Below are positions 17,859 to 27,977 of a stretch of DNA of 64,000 nucleotides, one piece after another. Within the stretch, counting starts at the first letter, position 1; every line of letters begins with the position of its first letter. Under the pieces are notes generated by a model. That model saw nothing but the letters and a program-made list of their open reading frames with translations, searched no databases and was not told where the DNA came from. The translations under genes were made by a program, and so were the position numbers. Origin of the DNA: Hyphomicrobiales bacterium (GTDB lineage Bacteria; Pseudomonadota; Alphaproteobacteria; Rhizobiales; Rhizobiaceae); contig UCJA01000010.1 of assembly GCA_900472675.1 (NCBI GenBank), positions 248,001-312,000 of the forward strand. The letters run 5' to 3'.

Positions 17859-19049
17859 ATGCTAAGATTTAGATCTTTGGATGCAATTCGAGGGATTGCC
17901 GCGGCAATCGTCGCCTTGGTGCATTTGTCTGCAGCAGGCCACTTCTATGCAATTCCCGTCATTAGGCACGGTAGCCTCGCCGTTCCGCTCTTTTTCATCC
18001 TCAGTGGCTTCGTCATGGCTGAATCCTACGGTCGGAGGATCAGCTCAAAGGCAGAACTGAGCGCATTTTTTATCAGACGTTTCGGGCGGGTTTACCCCAT
18101 CCACTTTGCGACGCTCGTCGCTCTGGTGATGCTCGAGGTTATGAAGCTCGTCATGGTTAGCCATGGCATTCAAAGTGGCCAGGCTCCTTTCACCGGCACC
18201 AATAGCCTATCGTCGCTGGTCGCCAACGTCTTCCTGCTGCACTCCATAATTCCATTCGGAGATTATACGTGGAACGGACCAAGCTGGTCCTTGAGCGTTG
18301 AGTTTTACGTGTATGCTTTGTTCGCGGGCATTACTTTCTTCAGCGCGCAGCGTACTAAAAAGCCGACGATCATAGTCTGGTTGGTCAGCGGCGCGCTTCT
18401 ACTGGCTCTCGAATTCAGCGAGACCAGGCTTCACACAACGAGCGGGCTAGGATTGCTTCAGTGCATATTCGGTTTCATGTCCGGGGTTTTGCTGCACTCC
18501 CTTTTTATGAGGAGCCCGGATTTTCTGAAACGTAGCGCTACCGCCTGGGAGGTGGGCGTTTCGGCGCTTGCAGTCATGATTTTCTGGTTCGCGCCCTTTG
18601 GTGATGTGGGCACAATATTCAGCTTCTCGATTGTCATCTTCATCTTTGCGGCCGGGAGAGGGAGTATTTCTGCCCTACTGCAAACCTTCCCGTTCCAGTT
18701 CCTGGGGATGATCTCGCTATCGATATATCTCGTCCATTTCGTCATCCTTTCCGTCTTGAACGGTGCAATCAGAGCGGCTCAATCTGCGTTTAAAGTCACT
18801 CTCATGACCGACGGGAATATGATCAACTTCGGCCCTGCGTTCGCAATGGACGCATTCGCGTTGGTTTATATGCTCGTGGTGATCGTAGTGGCAGCGCTAG
18901 CCTTCATCTTCATCGAAGAGCCTTGTCGTCTGTACTTCAACAGCGTCTCGCATGGACAGCCGGCTCGTTATTCGATCAGGCCAGGAATTGCCCAGATCCG
19001 CCGATTGTCCGCAGAAAGCGCCTCGCCGAACCAAGCGATGGTTGGGTAA
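17859..19049 (+). CDS. acyltransferase 3 family protein
   Basis: A second membrane acyltransferase of the same family: LRFRSLDAIRGIAAAIVALV with the active-site His in ALVHLSAAG, then GSLAVPLFFILSGFVMAESY and RRFGRVYPIHF. 396 residues, about ten membrane segments. It is clearly diverged from the neighbour at 16605, so the pair probably modifies different positions or uses different acyl donors rather than being a recent duplicate. It reads toward the UDP-glucose dehydrogenase gene but is separated from it by 328 bases. Confidence 0.87.
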   Translation: MLRFRSLDAIRGIAAAIVALVHLSAAGHFYAIPVIRHGSLAVPLFFILSGFVMAESYGRRISSKAELSAFFIRRFGRVYPIHFATLVALVMLEVMKLVMVSHGIQSGQAPFTGTNSLSSLVANVFLLHSIIPFGDYTWNGPSWSLSVEFYVYALFAGITFFSAQRTKKPTIIVWLVSGALLLALEFSETRLHTTSGLGLLQCIFGFMSGVLLHSLFMRSPDFLKRSATAWEVGVSALAVMIFWFAPFGDVGTIFSFSIVIFIFAAGRGSISALLQTFPFQFLGMISLSIYLVHFVILSVLNGAIRAAQSAFKVTLMTDGNMINFGPAFAMDAFALVYMLVVIVVAALAFIFIEEPCRLYFNSVSHGQPARYSIRPGIAQIRRLSAESASPNQAMVG

Positions 19050-19377
19050 CTGCGTAGTCTCACCAGACCCCACCCCGTGACTGCGCTCAGAGCTCAGACA
19101 GTAATCTCCAATAGCACAGTCGGCTAAGCCGTGGCCAAGGCAGAGTCGCGCTTCAAATGCCGCTTTACATAAGCAAATACGGGAGCATCGATGATGCGGC
19201 CGGCGGGACTATCTGTGAAATATTTTTAGAAGTTAATGCTTAAATAGAAATCTATAATAAATTAGAACTGTGAACAAGCATTGTCTTCAGTCAAAGAAAG
19301 AAAGGACTTCTTGTTGATTCTGACGCAATACAACCATAGACAATAATTCTTAGTTTTATAAAAGGCTGAGTAGATCG
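19050..19377. other. intergenic upstream of ugd
   Basis: This 328-base gap has no supported gene. The first half is GC-rich. The second half (from about 19215) is AT-rich with long A/T runs and probably carries the promoter for the ugd-lpsL-glycosyltransferase unit. The ribosome-binding site before the ATG at 19378 is weak. Confidence 0.45.
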
Positions 19378-20712
19378 ATGCATATTACAATGATTGGTTC
19401 CGGTTATGTGGGCCTCGTCTCCGGCGTGTGTCTTGCTGATTTCGGGCACGATGTCATCTGCGTCGACAAAGACAGTGCCAAGATCGAAGCTCTGAAGAGT
19501 GGGGAGATCCCGATCTTCGAAGCCGGACTGAAAACTCTTGTTGCAGAAAATGTTCGCGCCGGACGGCTGTCCTTCTCGACGGTCGTGAAAGAAAGCGTCG
19601 CCAAAAGCGATGTCGTCTTCATCGCCGTCGGCACCCCGTCTCGACGTGGGGATGGTCATGCCGATCTGTCTTACGTCTACGCTGCCGCACGCGAGATCGC
19701 AGAACACATCACAGGTTTTACCGTCGTCGTGACTAAGTCCACAGTGCCGGTCGGCACGGGTGACGAAGTCGAGAGGATCATTCGCGAAGCCAATCCGTCC
19801 GCAGACGTCGCCGTGGTGTCGAACCCGGAATTCCTGCGAGAGGGTGCAGCCATCGAGGATTTCAAGCGTCCTGATCGCATCGTAATCGGTCTGAGCGATG
19901 ATCGCGCCCGCTCTGTCATGACGGAGGTTTATCGCCCGCTTTATCTCAATCAGGCACCGCTGTTGTTCACGGAGCGGCGCACGTCGGAGCTTATCAAGTA
20001 CGCCGCGAACGCTTTTCTTGCCATGAAGATCACCTTCATCAACGAGATGGCGGACCTGTGTGAAAAGGTAGGTGCCAATGTTCAAGAAGTCTCGCGCGGC
20101 ATCGGCCTGGACGGTCGCATAGGTTCGAAGTTTCTTCATGCGGGTCCCGGCTACGGCGGTTCCTGCTTTCCGAAGGACACGATGGCGCTGGCCAAGACCG
20201 CGCAGGATTACGACAGTCCCGTTCGCCTGATCGAAGCAACCGTCTCCATCAATGAGAGCCGCAAGCGTGCCATGGGCCGAAAGGTGATTGCTGCCCTTGG
20301 CGGCGAGGTGCGCGGCAAGACGATCGGCGTTCTCGGACTTACGTTCAAGCCGAATACCGACGACATGCGCGACAGCCCGGCCGTCTCCATCATACAGACC
20401 TTGGTCGATGCTGGGGCCCGGGTCGTGGGCTACGACCCCGAGGGCATGGAGAACGCCCGCAAAGTCATCGATGCCATCGACTACGCGGAAGACGCCTACG
20501 ATGTTGCGAAAGATGCGGATGGCATCGTGATCGTGACGGAATGGGATCAGTTTCGCGCGCTCGATTTTGCCCGCCTGAAGTCGATCATGAAGGCGCCTGT
20601 GCTGGTCGACCTTCGCAATATCTATCGCCGTGAAGAGATTGCAAAGTTCGGCTTTGCCTATTCCTCCGTGGGCCGCCCGGCCATGGATATACCAGCTGCC
20701 ACGGAGCACTGA
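19378..20712 (+). CDS. ugd: UDP-glucose 6-dehydrogenase
   Basis: Oxidises UDP-glucose to UDP-glucuronate with two NAD+. The Rossmann motif [10 protein letters not shown] is at the N-terminus, and the catalytic Cys263 lies in [16 protein letters not shown]. The 444-residue length is typical of the RkpK/Ugd class. The next gene, two bases downstream, is a UDP-glucuronate epimerase, so the pair makes UDP-glucuronate and UDP-galacturonate for the polysaccharide. Rhizobial homologues are named rkpK and supply several surface polysaccharides. Confidence 0.95.
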   Translation: MHITMIGSGYVGLVSGVCLADFGHDVICVDKDSAKIEALKSGEIPIFEAGLKTLVAENVRAGRLSFSTVVKESVAKSDVVFIAVGTPSRRGDGHADLSYVYAAAREIAEHITGFTVVVTKSTVPVGTGDEVERIIREANPSADVAVVSNPEFLREGAAIEDFKRPDRIVIGLSDDRARSVMTEVYRPLYLNQAPLLFTERRTSELIKYAANAFLAMKITFINEMADLCEKVGANVQEVSRGIGLDGRIGSKFLHAGPGYGGSCFPKDTMALAKTAQDYDSPVRLIEATVSINESRKRAMGRKVIAALGGEVRGKTIGVLGLTFKPNTDDMRDSPAVSIIQTLVDAGARVVGYDPEGMENARKVIDAIDYAEDAYDVAKDADGIVIVTEWDQFRALDFARLKSIMKAPVLVDLRNIYRREEIAKFGFAYSSVGRPAMDIPAATEH

Positions 20713-20714
20713 GC

Positions 20715-21719
20715 ATGCGTTACCTGATCACCGGTACCGCCGGCTTTATCGGCTTCCATCTTGCCAAACGGCTTCTCGATGACGGTCACTTCGTGGTCGG
20801 TTTCGACGGGATGACGCCCTACTACGACATCAAGCTGAAAGAAAAGCGGGTCGCCATCCTGTCCCGGTCGAACGGGTTTAAGGCCGTTACGGGCATGCTG
20901 GAGGACCAGGAGGCGCTGGAAAAGGCTGCCGAGCTGGCTGAACCCGAGGTGATCATTCACCTCGCGGCCCAGGCGGGCGTTCGCTACAGCTTGGAAAATC
21001 CGCGCTCGTACATCGATTCAAACGTCGTCGGCTCTTTCAATGTCCTGGATCTGGCCAAGAGACTGAGACCGAAGCATCTGCTGCTTGCGTCGACATCATC
21101 GGTCTATGGCGCCAACGAAAAGATCCCATTCGCCGAAGCCGACAAGGCCGACGAACAGATGACCATCTACGCGGCGACCAAGAAGTCGATGGAGCTGATG
21201 GCGCACAGCTATGCCCATCTCTTCAGGGTTCCGACAACTGCGTTTCGGTTCTTCACGGTCTATGGCCCCTGGGGGCGCCCGGACATGGCGTTGTTCAAAT
21301 TCGTCGATGCCATACGAGATGACCGAGCGATCGATATCTACGGTCAAGGTCAAATGAGCCGTGACTTCACCTATGTGGACGATCTGGTCGAAGGCATCAT
21401 CAGGCTTTGCAACGTCATTCCATCCGAAGACAACAGGGTCTCACCCGAGATCGTTGAAGACAGCTTGTCGAAAGATGCGCCGTTCCGCGTCGTGAACATC
21501 GGCGGCGGACAGCCCGTGGAGCTGTTGAAATTCGTCGAGATCATCGAGCTGGCGATGGGCAAACCGGCAATCCGCAACATGCTGCCCATGCAGCCTGGCG
21601 ATGTGTGCCGCACCTATGCCGCCGCTGATCTCCTGGAAGCTTTGACCGGTTTTCGTCCGGCCATCGGCGTCGAGGAGGGCGTTCGTCGCTTCGTTGAGTG
21701 GCACCAACAACACTGCTGA
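20715..21719 (+). CDS. lpsL: UDP-glucuronate 4-epimerase (LpsL type)
   Basis: A short-chain epimerase that turns UDP-glucuronate into UDP-galacturonate. The NAD motif [16 protein letters not shown] is at the N-terminus, the Ser/Thr of STSSVYG follows, and Tyr152/Lys156 form the YxxxK pair in IYAATKKS. At 334 residues it fits the LpsL/CapI class. It starts two bases after the ugd stop and is surely cotranscribed with it. Substrate preference is inferred from this pairing and from family resemblance. Confidence 0.92.
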   Translation: MRYLITGTAGFIGFHLAKRLLDDGHFVVGFDGMTPYYDIKLKEKRVAILSRSNGFKAVTGMLEDQEALEKAAELAEPEVIIHLAAQAGVRYSLENPRSYIDSNVVGSFNVLDLAKRLRPKHLLLASTSSVYGANEKIPFAEADKADEQMTIYAATKKSMELMAHSYAHLFRVPTTAFRFFTVYGPWGRPDMALFKFVDAIRDDRAIDIYGQGQMSRDFTYVDDLVEGIIRLCNVIPSEDNRVSPEIVEDSLSKDAPFRVVNIGGGQPVELLKFVEIIELAMGKPAIRNMLPMQPGDVCRTYAAADLLEALTGFRPAIGVEEGVRRFVEWHQQHC

Positions 21720-21781
21720 TGCCGCGCATCAAGCGCAACCGCTCTTCAGTGAACTGACACAGCTCTGACAAGGAGAGACTG

Positions 21782-22987
21782 ATGCTCATCGTCCATATTA
21801 TTACGAGATTGATCCGAGCCGGCGCTGACGAAAACACGATGCTGACGTGTCTCCAGCAAGCCGATGATGGTCACGATGTCGTTCTTATCCATGGAGCGGA
21901 GTATGATGACCACTATCAACAGCAGTATCGCGATCGGGTCCGTTTTGTGCTGGTAGAAGACATGGTTCGGAAGGTCTCGTTCATGTCCGATGCCCGAACC
22001 ATGATCCGCCTTTATAAAATCCTCAAGGATCTCAAGCCGCACGTCGTCCATACCCATACGAGCAAGGCGGGCATACTGGGAAGGTTAGCTGCGCGAATGG
22101 CCGGCGTACCAGCTGTCATACACGGTGTTCACATCGTCCCCTTTCTGAACGTCGGGCGTAAGAAAAGATTGATGTATCTGGCGCTGGAAAAGATCGCTGC
22201 GGTCTTTACCGATGCCTTCATCAATGTCAGCCATGGAACCCAGGATCTCTTCCTGCAACACAGGATCGGAAAGGTGGACAACCACCATGTCGTGCATTCC
22301 GGGTTCGATCTCAAACGGTATCATGATGCGCAGCCGCCATCGGATCAGGCGGCGATACTGCGTTACGACAGCAAAGGGCCGCGTCCGCCCGTGATTGTCA
22401 TGATGGCCGCTCTGACGGCGCGCAAACGCCATATCGCCTTCCTGGATGCGTTTCAGCGGTTGACACGGCTTCATCCGGATGTCCGACTGCTGGTCTGCGG
22501 TGACGGGGAGGAGCGAACGAATATAGAGGAGCACATCGTGCGGCTCGGCATTGAGGGCAACGTGGTCATGCTCGGATTTAGGGCGGATCCAGAGCGTATC
22601 GTTGCCATGGCGGATCTCTGCGTCCTCTGCTCGGAGCGGGAGGGGCTTCCTCGCGTGATCATGCAGTATATGGCTGGAGGCAAACCATGTGTCGTCAGCC
22701 ATCTGCCAGGTATCGAAGAAGTCGTGGAGAATGGGGTGAATGGTTTGATCGTCCCGTCGGCGGATATAGATTCGGCAATCGACGCCATTCATCATTTGCT
22801 GACGAATAAGGACGAACTTAAACATCTGGCCCAGGGAGCTCGCGCAACCGATCTTTCCAATTGGGATGCGGAGACAATGTGGCCGAAGATGCAGGCGATC
22901 TATGAGGACGCCCTGCAAAGCATCGACATGATAAACACCGATCAGAAATTTTCAGGCAAGAGTCCATCCGTCGCGGCTGGGACCTAG
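21782..22987 (+). CDS. glycosyltransferase family 4
   Basis: A GT-B fold glycosyltransferase for repeat-unit assembly at the inner-membrane face. The acceptor half shows VVHTHTSKAGILGRLAARMA, and the donor half shows a VCGDGEER turn and a Rossmann-like C-terminal domain. The usual EX7E donor motif reads EGLPRVIMQ, so the second Glu is Gln here. It lies between the uronate genes and the polymerase on the same strand, so a uronosyl donor is plausible but not shown. The GAGAG element before the start at 21782 serves as ribosome-binding site. Confidence 0.88.
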   Translation: MLIVHIITRLIRAGADENTMLTCLQQADDGHDVVLIHGAEYDDHYQQQYRDRVRFVLVEDMVRKVSFMSDARTMIRLYKILKDLKPHVVHTHTSKAGILGRLAARMAGVPAVIHGVHIVPFLNVGRKKRLMYLALEKIAAVFTDAFINVSHGTQDLFLQHRIGKVDNHHVVHSGFDLKRYHDAQPPSDQAAILRYDSKGPRPPVIVMMAALTARKRHIAFLDAFQRLTRLHPDVRLLVCGDGEERTNIEEHIVRLGIEGNVVMLGFRADPERIVAMADLCVLCSEREGLPRVIMQYMAGGKPCVVSHLPGIEEVVENGVNGLIVPSADIDSAIDAIHHLLTNKDELKHLAQGARATDLSNWDAETMWPKMQAIYEDALQSIDMINTDQKFSGKSPSVAAGT

Positions 22988-23024
22988 CGCGGATCATACA
23001 GATGGCCGGTGGAACTCGGAGAAC

Positions 23025-24323
23025 ATGACGCGTTACTCACCCATACACAGAGCGACACCGAAGGCTCCGACACTGCTCCCGAGGATCGTCGAGGGCTGTG
23101 CTTTTCTGTTCTACATATCTCTCATCTACAAGATGGACGGGATCGGTGTCGTCTGCCTTCTCGTCCTGTGTGGGTGTGCGCTGTTTCTTCCGGTTTTTCG
23201 GAAGTTCATGGTGTCGAAGCTTGCCGTCGCAAGCATCCTCTACGTCGCCATGGCGACCGTAACTGCATTTCTGGTTTCGCCCGGCGAAGGCTTCTACAGG
23301 ACGGCTCAGTTTGTAATCCTGGTGCTCGCAACAGCAGTCATCGCCGTTTACTTCACCAATGTTAGCCCCGCCCGGCGGGAATTGCTCATTCGCCGTTTCG
23401 CAATCCTCACGGCCGTCATTTTCGGCCATATGGTGCTGTATCACCTCGCCACCGGTCACCTGACGACCTGGAAATATCTATACGACACCAAGTCGGTGCT
23501 ATCGATCAGCGTCATCCTGATCTTCTTTTACGAGGATGGGATCACGCTCAAGTTCGGCAGGGTCGCGTTCTACGCCGTGATATTGTTGCTGTTCATCCTG
23601 CTGATGATCAGCGGCGAGCGGAAGGCCTACATCCTCTTTGCGGTTGTCTATCTCTTTTCGCGGGAAGCTCTTGCCGTCAAACTCGGCATTATGGTGATTG
23701 GCGCAGTCGCGCTGGCGACCCTTGCAGCGCTTGCGCCCCCGGACAGCTACGTGGCCCGGCAGGTCGAGAGCCTGGTAAAGGAAAAGCGCGAAATGCAGAT
23801 AGGCGAGTTCTATGGCATTGAGAACATTGGCGACCAGAGCGACATCATAAGGGACTTTGTGAACCGCATGGCTTGGGAGCAGTTCAAGGAACACCCTGTT
23901 CTTGGGCTGGGGGGCACGGGCTACCAGGTGTGGTCCAAAGCCAATTTCGGTCTTGCCACGGATAGTCGCGGACTTGCGATGAATGTGCATGGCGAAATCC
24001 ACCGGGTTCCGGCGGAGGGCGGGGTTGTCGGGATTGCAGTCGCCGTAATGTTTTATGGTTTGCTTATTCTCGCGGTCGGCAGAGATTTTCTGTATCGCGT
24101 CAAACGGCAGATTAGTTCGAGTTCACGCGCCCCGCTTTACGTCCTGTCCTTTCTGCTGACCTACGCTTCAGTCGAGGCGCTGGATACCTTCATGCTCGAG
24201 TTGATACTTCTCTTCGGATTCGTGATGGCTGCGAGACTGTCATCCATGGGAAAGACTGCCGCGAGCGGCAGGAACCATAACCTTCCCCCTCAAAGGTCAA
24301 GGCGCCGTTTTCACCTGGCTTGA
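23025..24323 (+). CDS. O-antigen ligase-like polysaccharide polymerase (Wzy type)
   Basis: A membrane protein with about ten hydrophobic segments and a large periplasmic loop with LGLGGTGYQVW and a conserved His in MNVHGEIHRV, the pattern of the Wzy_C/O-antigen ligase family. It would join flipped repeat units in the periplasm. The 432-residue length is normal. The C-terminal tail is basic. It converges with the leftward glycosyltransferase operon only 18 bases away. Wzy proteins have low sequence conservation, so the role rests on topology, the loop pattern and the locus. Confidence 0.8.
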   Translation: MTRYSPIHRATPKAPTLLPRIVEGCAFLFYISLIYKMDGIGVVCLLVLCGCALFLPVFRKFMVSKLAVASILYVAMATVTAFLVSPGEGFYRTAQFVILVLATAVIAVYFTNVSPARRELLIRRFAILTAVIFGHMVLYHLATGHLTTWKYLYDTKSVLSISVILIFFYEDGITLKFGRVAFYAVILLLFILLMISGERKAYILFAVVYLFSREALAVKLGIMVIGAVALATLAALAPPDSYVARQVESLVKEKREMQIGEFYGIENIGDQSDIIRDFVNRMAWEQFKEHPVLGLGGTGYQVWSKANFGLATDSRGLAMNVHGEIHRVPAEGGVVGIAVAVMFYGLLILAVGRDFLYRVKRQISSSSRAPLYVLSFLLTYASVEALDTFMLELILLFGFVMAARLSSMGKTAASGRNHNLPPQRSRRRFHLA

Positions 24324-24340
24324 TGGAGCAGGCGCCGATA

Positions 24341-25483
24341 TCAGTCTGTGAAAAGATACTGGGCCTCGAATGTCTTCTCGGCGCATTTGCGCCACGTGAA
24401 TTCGTTGGCGCGCAGCTGGGCAGCTTTGCCGCTAGATGTACGACTATCCCGCGACTGTGCGAAGTTTGCGAAAGCTCTGGCGGCGTTGTGCAGGTCATTG
24501 GCTTCGACTACCACGCCGGTGTCACCCAGAACCTCAGGTATGCCGCCAATGTTCGTTGCGACGGAAGGGCAGCCTTGCGCGGCTGCTTCAAGCAGGACCA
24601 GACCGAAGCCTTCGATCTTGCCGGGAAGCGCTTCAGCAAGAAGCGCGTGGCATGCGGAATGAACATACAGCAGCTTAAGATCGTCCTCGGACAATCGACC
24701 TGCCATGATAACCTCGACACCCGCCTTGCGCGCTTCCGCAAGGATCACTTCGGCGTAATGAGGCTCCTCAACCTTTCCAGCAATGACGTAAACGCAGTTG
24801 CGTAAGCCGAACTGACTTTGTGCCAGAGCGATTGCCTTGACAGTGTTTGCCTGGCCTTTTCGAGCCTCGACCCGGCCCACGCTGCAGAAAATCGGGACTG
24901 ACCGATCAATCGCCGCGATTTGCCGGTTTTCAAATCGGTCAGCGGTGGGGGGCAAGAACCAGCGCCCTTCCACACCGAGGTGCGTCACCCCGCCGGCCTT
25001 GGGTATGCCGATGCCGTCTTCGAATATTTGCCGGGTTGCATAGGAGTTATAGGCGACGAAGGCGGCCTTGAGGTAAGCGCGCTGGGCCAGCCGGAAGGCG
25101 ACTGAATTCGTGCGGAACTTGCTGGCCTCGCTCCCATGAACCATGGCGATGTACTTGCGTCGGACCAGGCGCGTGATCAGGTAGGTGAGCACGACCGTGC
25201 GGAGGTCGGCCGCCAGGATCACGCCGTTTTTTGGCAGTCGCCAGACAATATTAGCGGCCCTCCAGGCTGCCGCCGGGGAAATCCTGTGATGCTTGAAGAT
25301 CCGGTGGGTATTTTCCGGGTCTGTCGGTGATGGCAGGGTTGGGTAGATTGGAGCCGCGACGATCGTGGCCACGCCATTCTCGTTGAGTGCACCCTCTATC
25401 CCTGCTGCATAGGTTCCGATTCCTCCGGGGAAAGGCGGGTATTCGCAGGTCAGTATGGCGACCTTTGGTGTTGTCTCTCTCAC
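24341..25483 (-). CDS. glycosyltransferase family 4
   Basis: The third gene of a leftward operon. A GT-B enzyme with an N-terminal TCEYPPFPGGIGTYAAGIEG glycine-rich loop, a donor domain with SVGRVEARKGQ, and the EX7E motif intact in IEGFGLVLLEAAAQG. 380 residues. Its start overlaps the GT2 gene by four bases, which indicates coupled translation. It adds one sugar of the repeat unit; donor and linkage cannot be read from sequence. Confidence 0.9.
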   Translation of the reverse strand: MRETTPKVAILTCEYPPFPGGIGTYAAGIEGALNENGVATIVAAPIYPTLPSPTDPENTHRIFKHHRISPAAAWRAANIVWRLPKNGVILAADLRTVVLTYLITRLVRRKYIAMVHGSEASKFRTNSVAFRLAQRAYLKAAFVAYNSYATRQIFEDGIGIPKAGGVTHLGVEGRWFLPPTADRFENRQIAAIDRSVPIFCSVGRVEARKGQANTVKAIALAQSQFGLRNCVYVIAGKVEEPHYAEVILAEARKAGVEVIMAGRLSEDDLKLLYVHSACHALLAEALPGKIEGFGLVLLEAAAQGCPSVATNIGGIPEVLGDTGVVVEANDLHNAARAFANFAQSRDSRTSSGKAAQLRANEFTWRKCAEKTFEAQYLFTD

Positions 25484-26466
25484 GTCCGGTTACCCCCAAG
25501 TGCCGCTTGCCGCGCTTTGCCCGACTGACCCAAAATGCGAAATGACAGCCTGGGAAAGAACCTTGCCCCGAGATACGTCGACCAAGTCCGGTAATTGTAC
25601 GGATAAAGCCGCAGCGAAAGATCAAGAAGTCTGACTGAACCATCGATATCGCCCAGCAGGAATCGCTGGTTGCCAAGCTTGCGTGCACGCTCTGCCAGAC
25701 GGCGCGGTACGAGGGAGGTCAGGCGCGGGTCTGCAGCGGCGGCTTTGAACGCCACATAGGCATGGTGTGCCATCAGATCGCTCCGTCCGCCGGTGATGCT
25801 GGCCCCGCGATTGCGCTTGTAGATGAGCGGCTGATCGACCAATGCAAATCGGCAGACACCTGCCATCCTCAAGAAAAAGTCAGTGTCTTCAAAGACGCGT
25901 ACAGCGTCATCAAACCTACCGCACGCCAGATAATCGGTCCGCCGTATCAGGATGGTGGAGGGGATGATCGGTGGATCATTGAGAAAATAGGTAACTTTGA
26001 GATCGGCGGCCTGCGAGATGTCGCGAACGCCTGCGCGCCGGGCTGACGACAGGTCACTATTCGCGAAGACGAAGAAATCACTGTAGACCAGCCCGATCCC
26101 TGGGCTGGCGCCGATGGAAGCGACCTGTAACTCCAGCTTGGCTGGCGTCCAAATGTCGTCACCATCAAGAATTGCCAGCAGTGGAGCGGTGGTTTCGGAA
26201 ATCGCGAGATTACGCTGCGCCGGTAGGCCCCGGCCACCTTCACCATAGAGAACTCGAATCCGCTTATCCCAGCTCTCCAGCGCTTTGAGCGCTTCGATCG
26301 TCGCCGGTTCGGATCCGTCGTCTGCGATGACGATTTCGGAGATGACGTGAGCAACGGACTGATCAAGAACCGACCGCACCGCCTCGCCGATGTAGTCGCC
26401 TTCATTGTAGCAGGTCAGGATGACAGCGACGGTCTCAGGTGCGCTGGATGAAAAACTCTGCTTCAT
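25480..26466 (-). CDS. glycosyltransferase family 2
   Basis: A GT-A fold enzyme of 328 residues. VILTCYNEGDYIGEAVRSVL is the nucleotide-binding start, IVIADDGSEP follows, and LLAILDGDDIWTPAK carries the DxD metal site. The C-terminal ~100 residues are Arg-rich and may bind the membrane. It overlaps both neighbours in the operon by four bases (ATGA type), so three transferases are made together. Confidence 0.91.
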   Translation of the reverse strand: MKQSFSSSAPETVAVILTCYNEGDYIGEAVRSVLDQSVAHVISEIVIADDGSEPATIEALKALESWDKRIRVLYGEGGRGLPAQRNLAISETTAPLLAILDGDDIWTPAKLELQVASIGASPGIGLVYSDFFVFANSDLSSARRAGVRDISQAADLKVTYFLNDPPIIPSTILIRRTDYLACGRFDDAVRVFEDTDFFLRMAGVCRFALVDQPLIYKRNRGASITGGRSDLMAHHAYVAFKAAAADPRLTSLVPRRLAERARKLGNQRFLLGDIDGSVRLLDLSLRLYPYNYRTWSTYLGARFFPRLSFRILGQSGKARQAALGGNRT

Positions 26467-27734
26467 TCGACTGCCCTGATGCTCGGATCGCTCAAGCTCA
26501 AAGACTGCTGCAGGCCCAATGGCGCCACGACATGATCGGCATCCGTCGGCTTATTGGTCTCCACCTGATCATCTAAAGTCATCGTGAGCTTGCGAAGATG
26601 ATCTGCCGTCTTTCGCGCAACGGCGTGGATGCCGACATTTTCCTCGGCAAAGGCATAAGCTGCGCGTGACATCGCGTACCGCTCGTCGTCGCTGAGCGCC
26701 AAAGCGCGACGCATTTCCTTCTCAAAGGAGGCGCCCTCCGAGTTCTCCACAATGAAGCCGGTTACCCCATCTTTGATGACATCGGTTACGCCGCTTGCCG
26801 CGCAGACAATTGGAATCGTCCCTGCTGACATGGCCTCCAGGAGAGCGTTCGACTGACCCTCCCGAAGCGAAGCAGATACGAAGAAGTCGGCGGCCAATAT
26901 GTGCGGATAGATCTCGGCCGCATATCCCGGGAATGTAATCCCTTTGAAGTCACTCCCGGAACCGAACCGATCGTCCAGATCTTGGCGTGCCGGTCCGTCG
27001 CCAAGCAGCACGAGGCTCACGTCGTCACCTTGAGTGAGCAACGCCGTTGCAGCCTCGCAAAGAACATGCACACGCTTATCCAGGTGGATGCGGCCCGTGT
27101 AGATGAAACGGGTTCCAACCCGCTTGCGCAGGGCAGCTTCGACGAACTCGAGCTTCGGCAGCACGACACCGTTAGGGAAAATGGCGACCTTCTCGGGTGC
27201 AACGCCCAGGCCTTTCAGGTCGTCAGCAATCTGGATGCCGTTCGCGACGAACAGACGTGTCTGCCTCAGCAAGATGCGCTGGATCCATCGACCGTAGAAA
27301 AAACGTTTTTCCTGGAGCGCCTTGAAGTCGAAGGATTCGCCGCCGCCGCCAAGCTTGATGAGCAGTGGCGACTTTGATTGACGCGTGGCCAGTGCTGGGC
27401 CGAGCGCATGCAACCTTGCGTGAAATACATAGATCGGAATGCCCTGGTACTGCGGCTCTGAAAACCGCCTCTTGAACCAGAAGGTCCATGCCAAGAATGA
27501 AAGGATATGGCGTCCGCCATTGCTGGGTGGCGTCTTGACATGGAAGCGCTCGATCCGGCCGAAGGCAGTGTCCTCGACGGCTGGTGCTTTCGGATCGAGT
27601 GTCGGAGCAACAATGGTGACATTGTAGCCGATCTGCCCGAGAGCCTCTGCCAGGATTAGCGCCTGCCTCTCTGCGCCGCCATAGCTGTCCGGGAAGAACC
27701 TTGCGACGACGATGATCAGACGAGAGGACATCAT
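26463..27734 (-). CDS. glycosyltransferase family 4
   Basis: The first gene of the leftward transferase operon, 423 residues. The N-terminus VVARFFPDSYGGAERQALIL holds the GGAE acceptor loop, the donor domain starts near FIYTGRIHLDKRVHVL, and the EX7E motif is EGQSNALLEAMSAG. The C-terminal ~40 residues after the last helix are extra and unremarkable. The promoter should lie in the AT-rich 240 bases to the right. Confidence 0.9.
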   Translation of the reverse strand: MMSSRLIIVVARFFPDSYGGAERQALILAEALGQIGYNVTIVAPTLDPKAPAVEDTAFGRIERFHVKTPPSNGGRHILSFLAWTFWFKRRFSEPQYQGIPIYVFHARLHALGPALATRQSKSPLLIKLGGGGESFDFKALQEKRFFYGRWIQRILLRQTRLFVANGIQIADDLKGLGVAPEKVAIFPNGVVLPKLEFVEAALRKRVGTRFIYTGRIHLDKRVHVLCEAATALLTQGDDVSLVLLGDGPARQDLDDRFGSGSDFKGITFPGYAAEIYPHILAADFFVSASLREGQSNALLEAMSAGTIPIVCAASGVTDVIKDGVTGFIVENSEGASFEKEMRRALALSDDERYAMSRAAYAFAEENVGIHAVARKTADHLRKLTMTLDDQVETNKPTDADHVVAPLGLQQSLSLSDPSIRAVE

Positions 27735-27824
27735 GCGCTTTCTAGATTTTGACCAGGTGGGTTTTGCTATTATGAGTACAAGTGATCAGACAACATAAAT
27801 TATGCAAATCAACGCTCGCCCATG

Positions 27825-27845
27825 GTCCTCTGTAAGTTAGAGGAC
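27825..27845. other. hairpin in the gap before pcaQ
   Basis: A perfect seven-base inverted repeat (GTCCTCT / AGAGGAC) with a seven-base loop in AT-rich DNA. It lies upstream of the leftward glycosyltransferase operon and downstream of the leftward pcaQ. It could be a weak terminator for pcaQ or an operator for the operon; there is no good T run on either side. Confidence 0.4.
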
Positions 27846-27977
27846 TCATATTTAACAATAACTAAGTAATATGTATTTTCGTATTCAGGCTTAGTAAATA
27901 ATACGTTTTACTGCTGTGTGCAAACAGGCAGTCGACGCACGTCAAAGTTAGCTTAATCCTGAGATGTCCGCCGGGCG

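Noticed and set aside
19291..20709. 472-codon frame antisense to ugd
   Set aside because: The sense strand encodes a full UDP-glucose dehydrogenase; the antisense product has no family resemblance.
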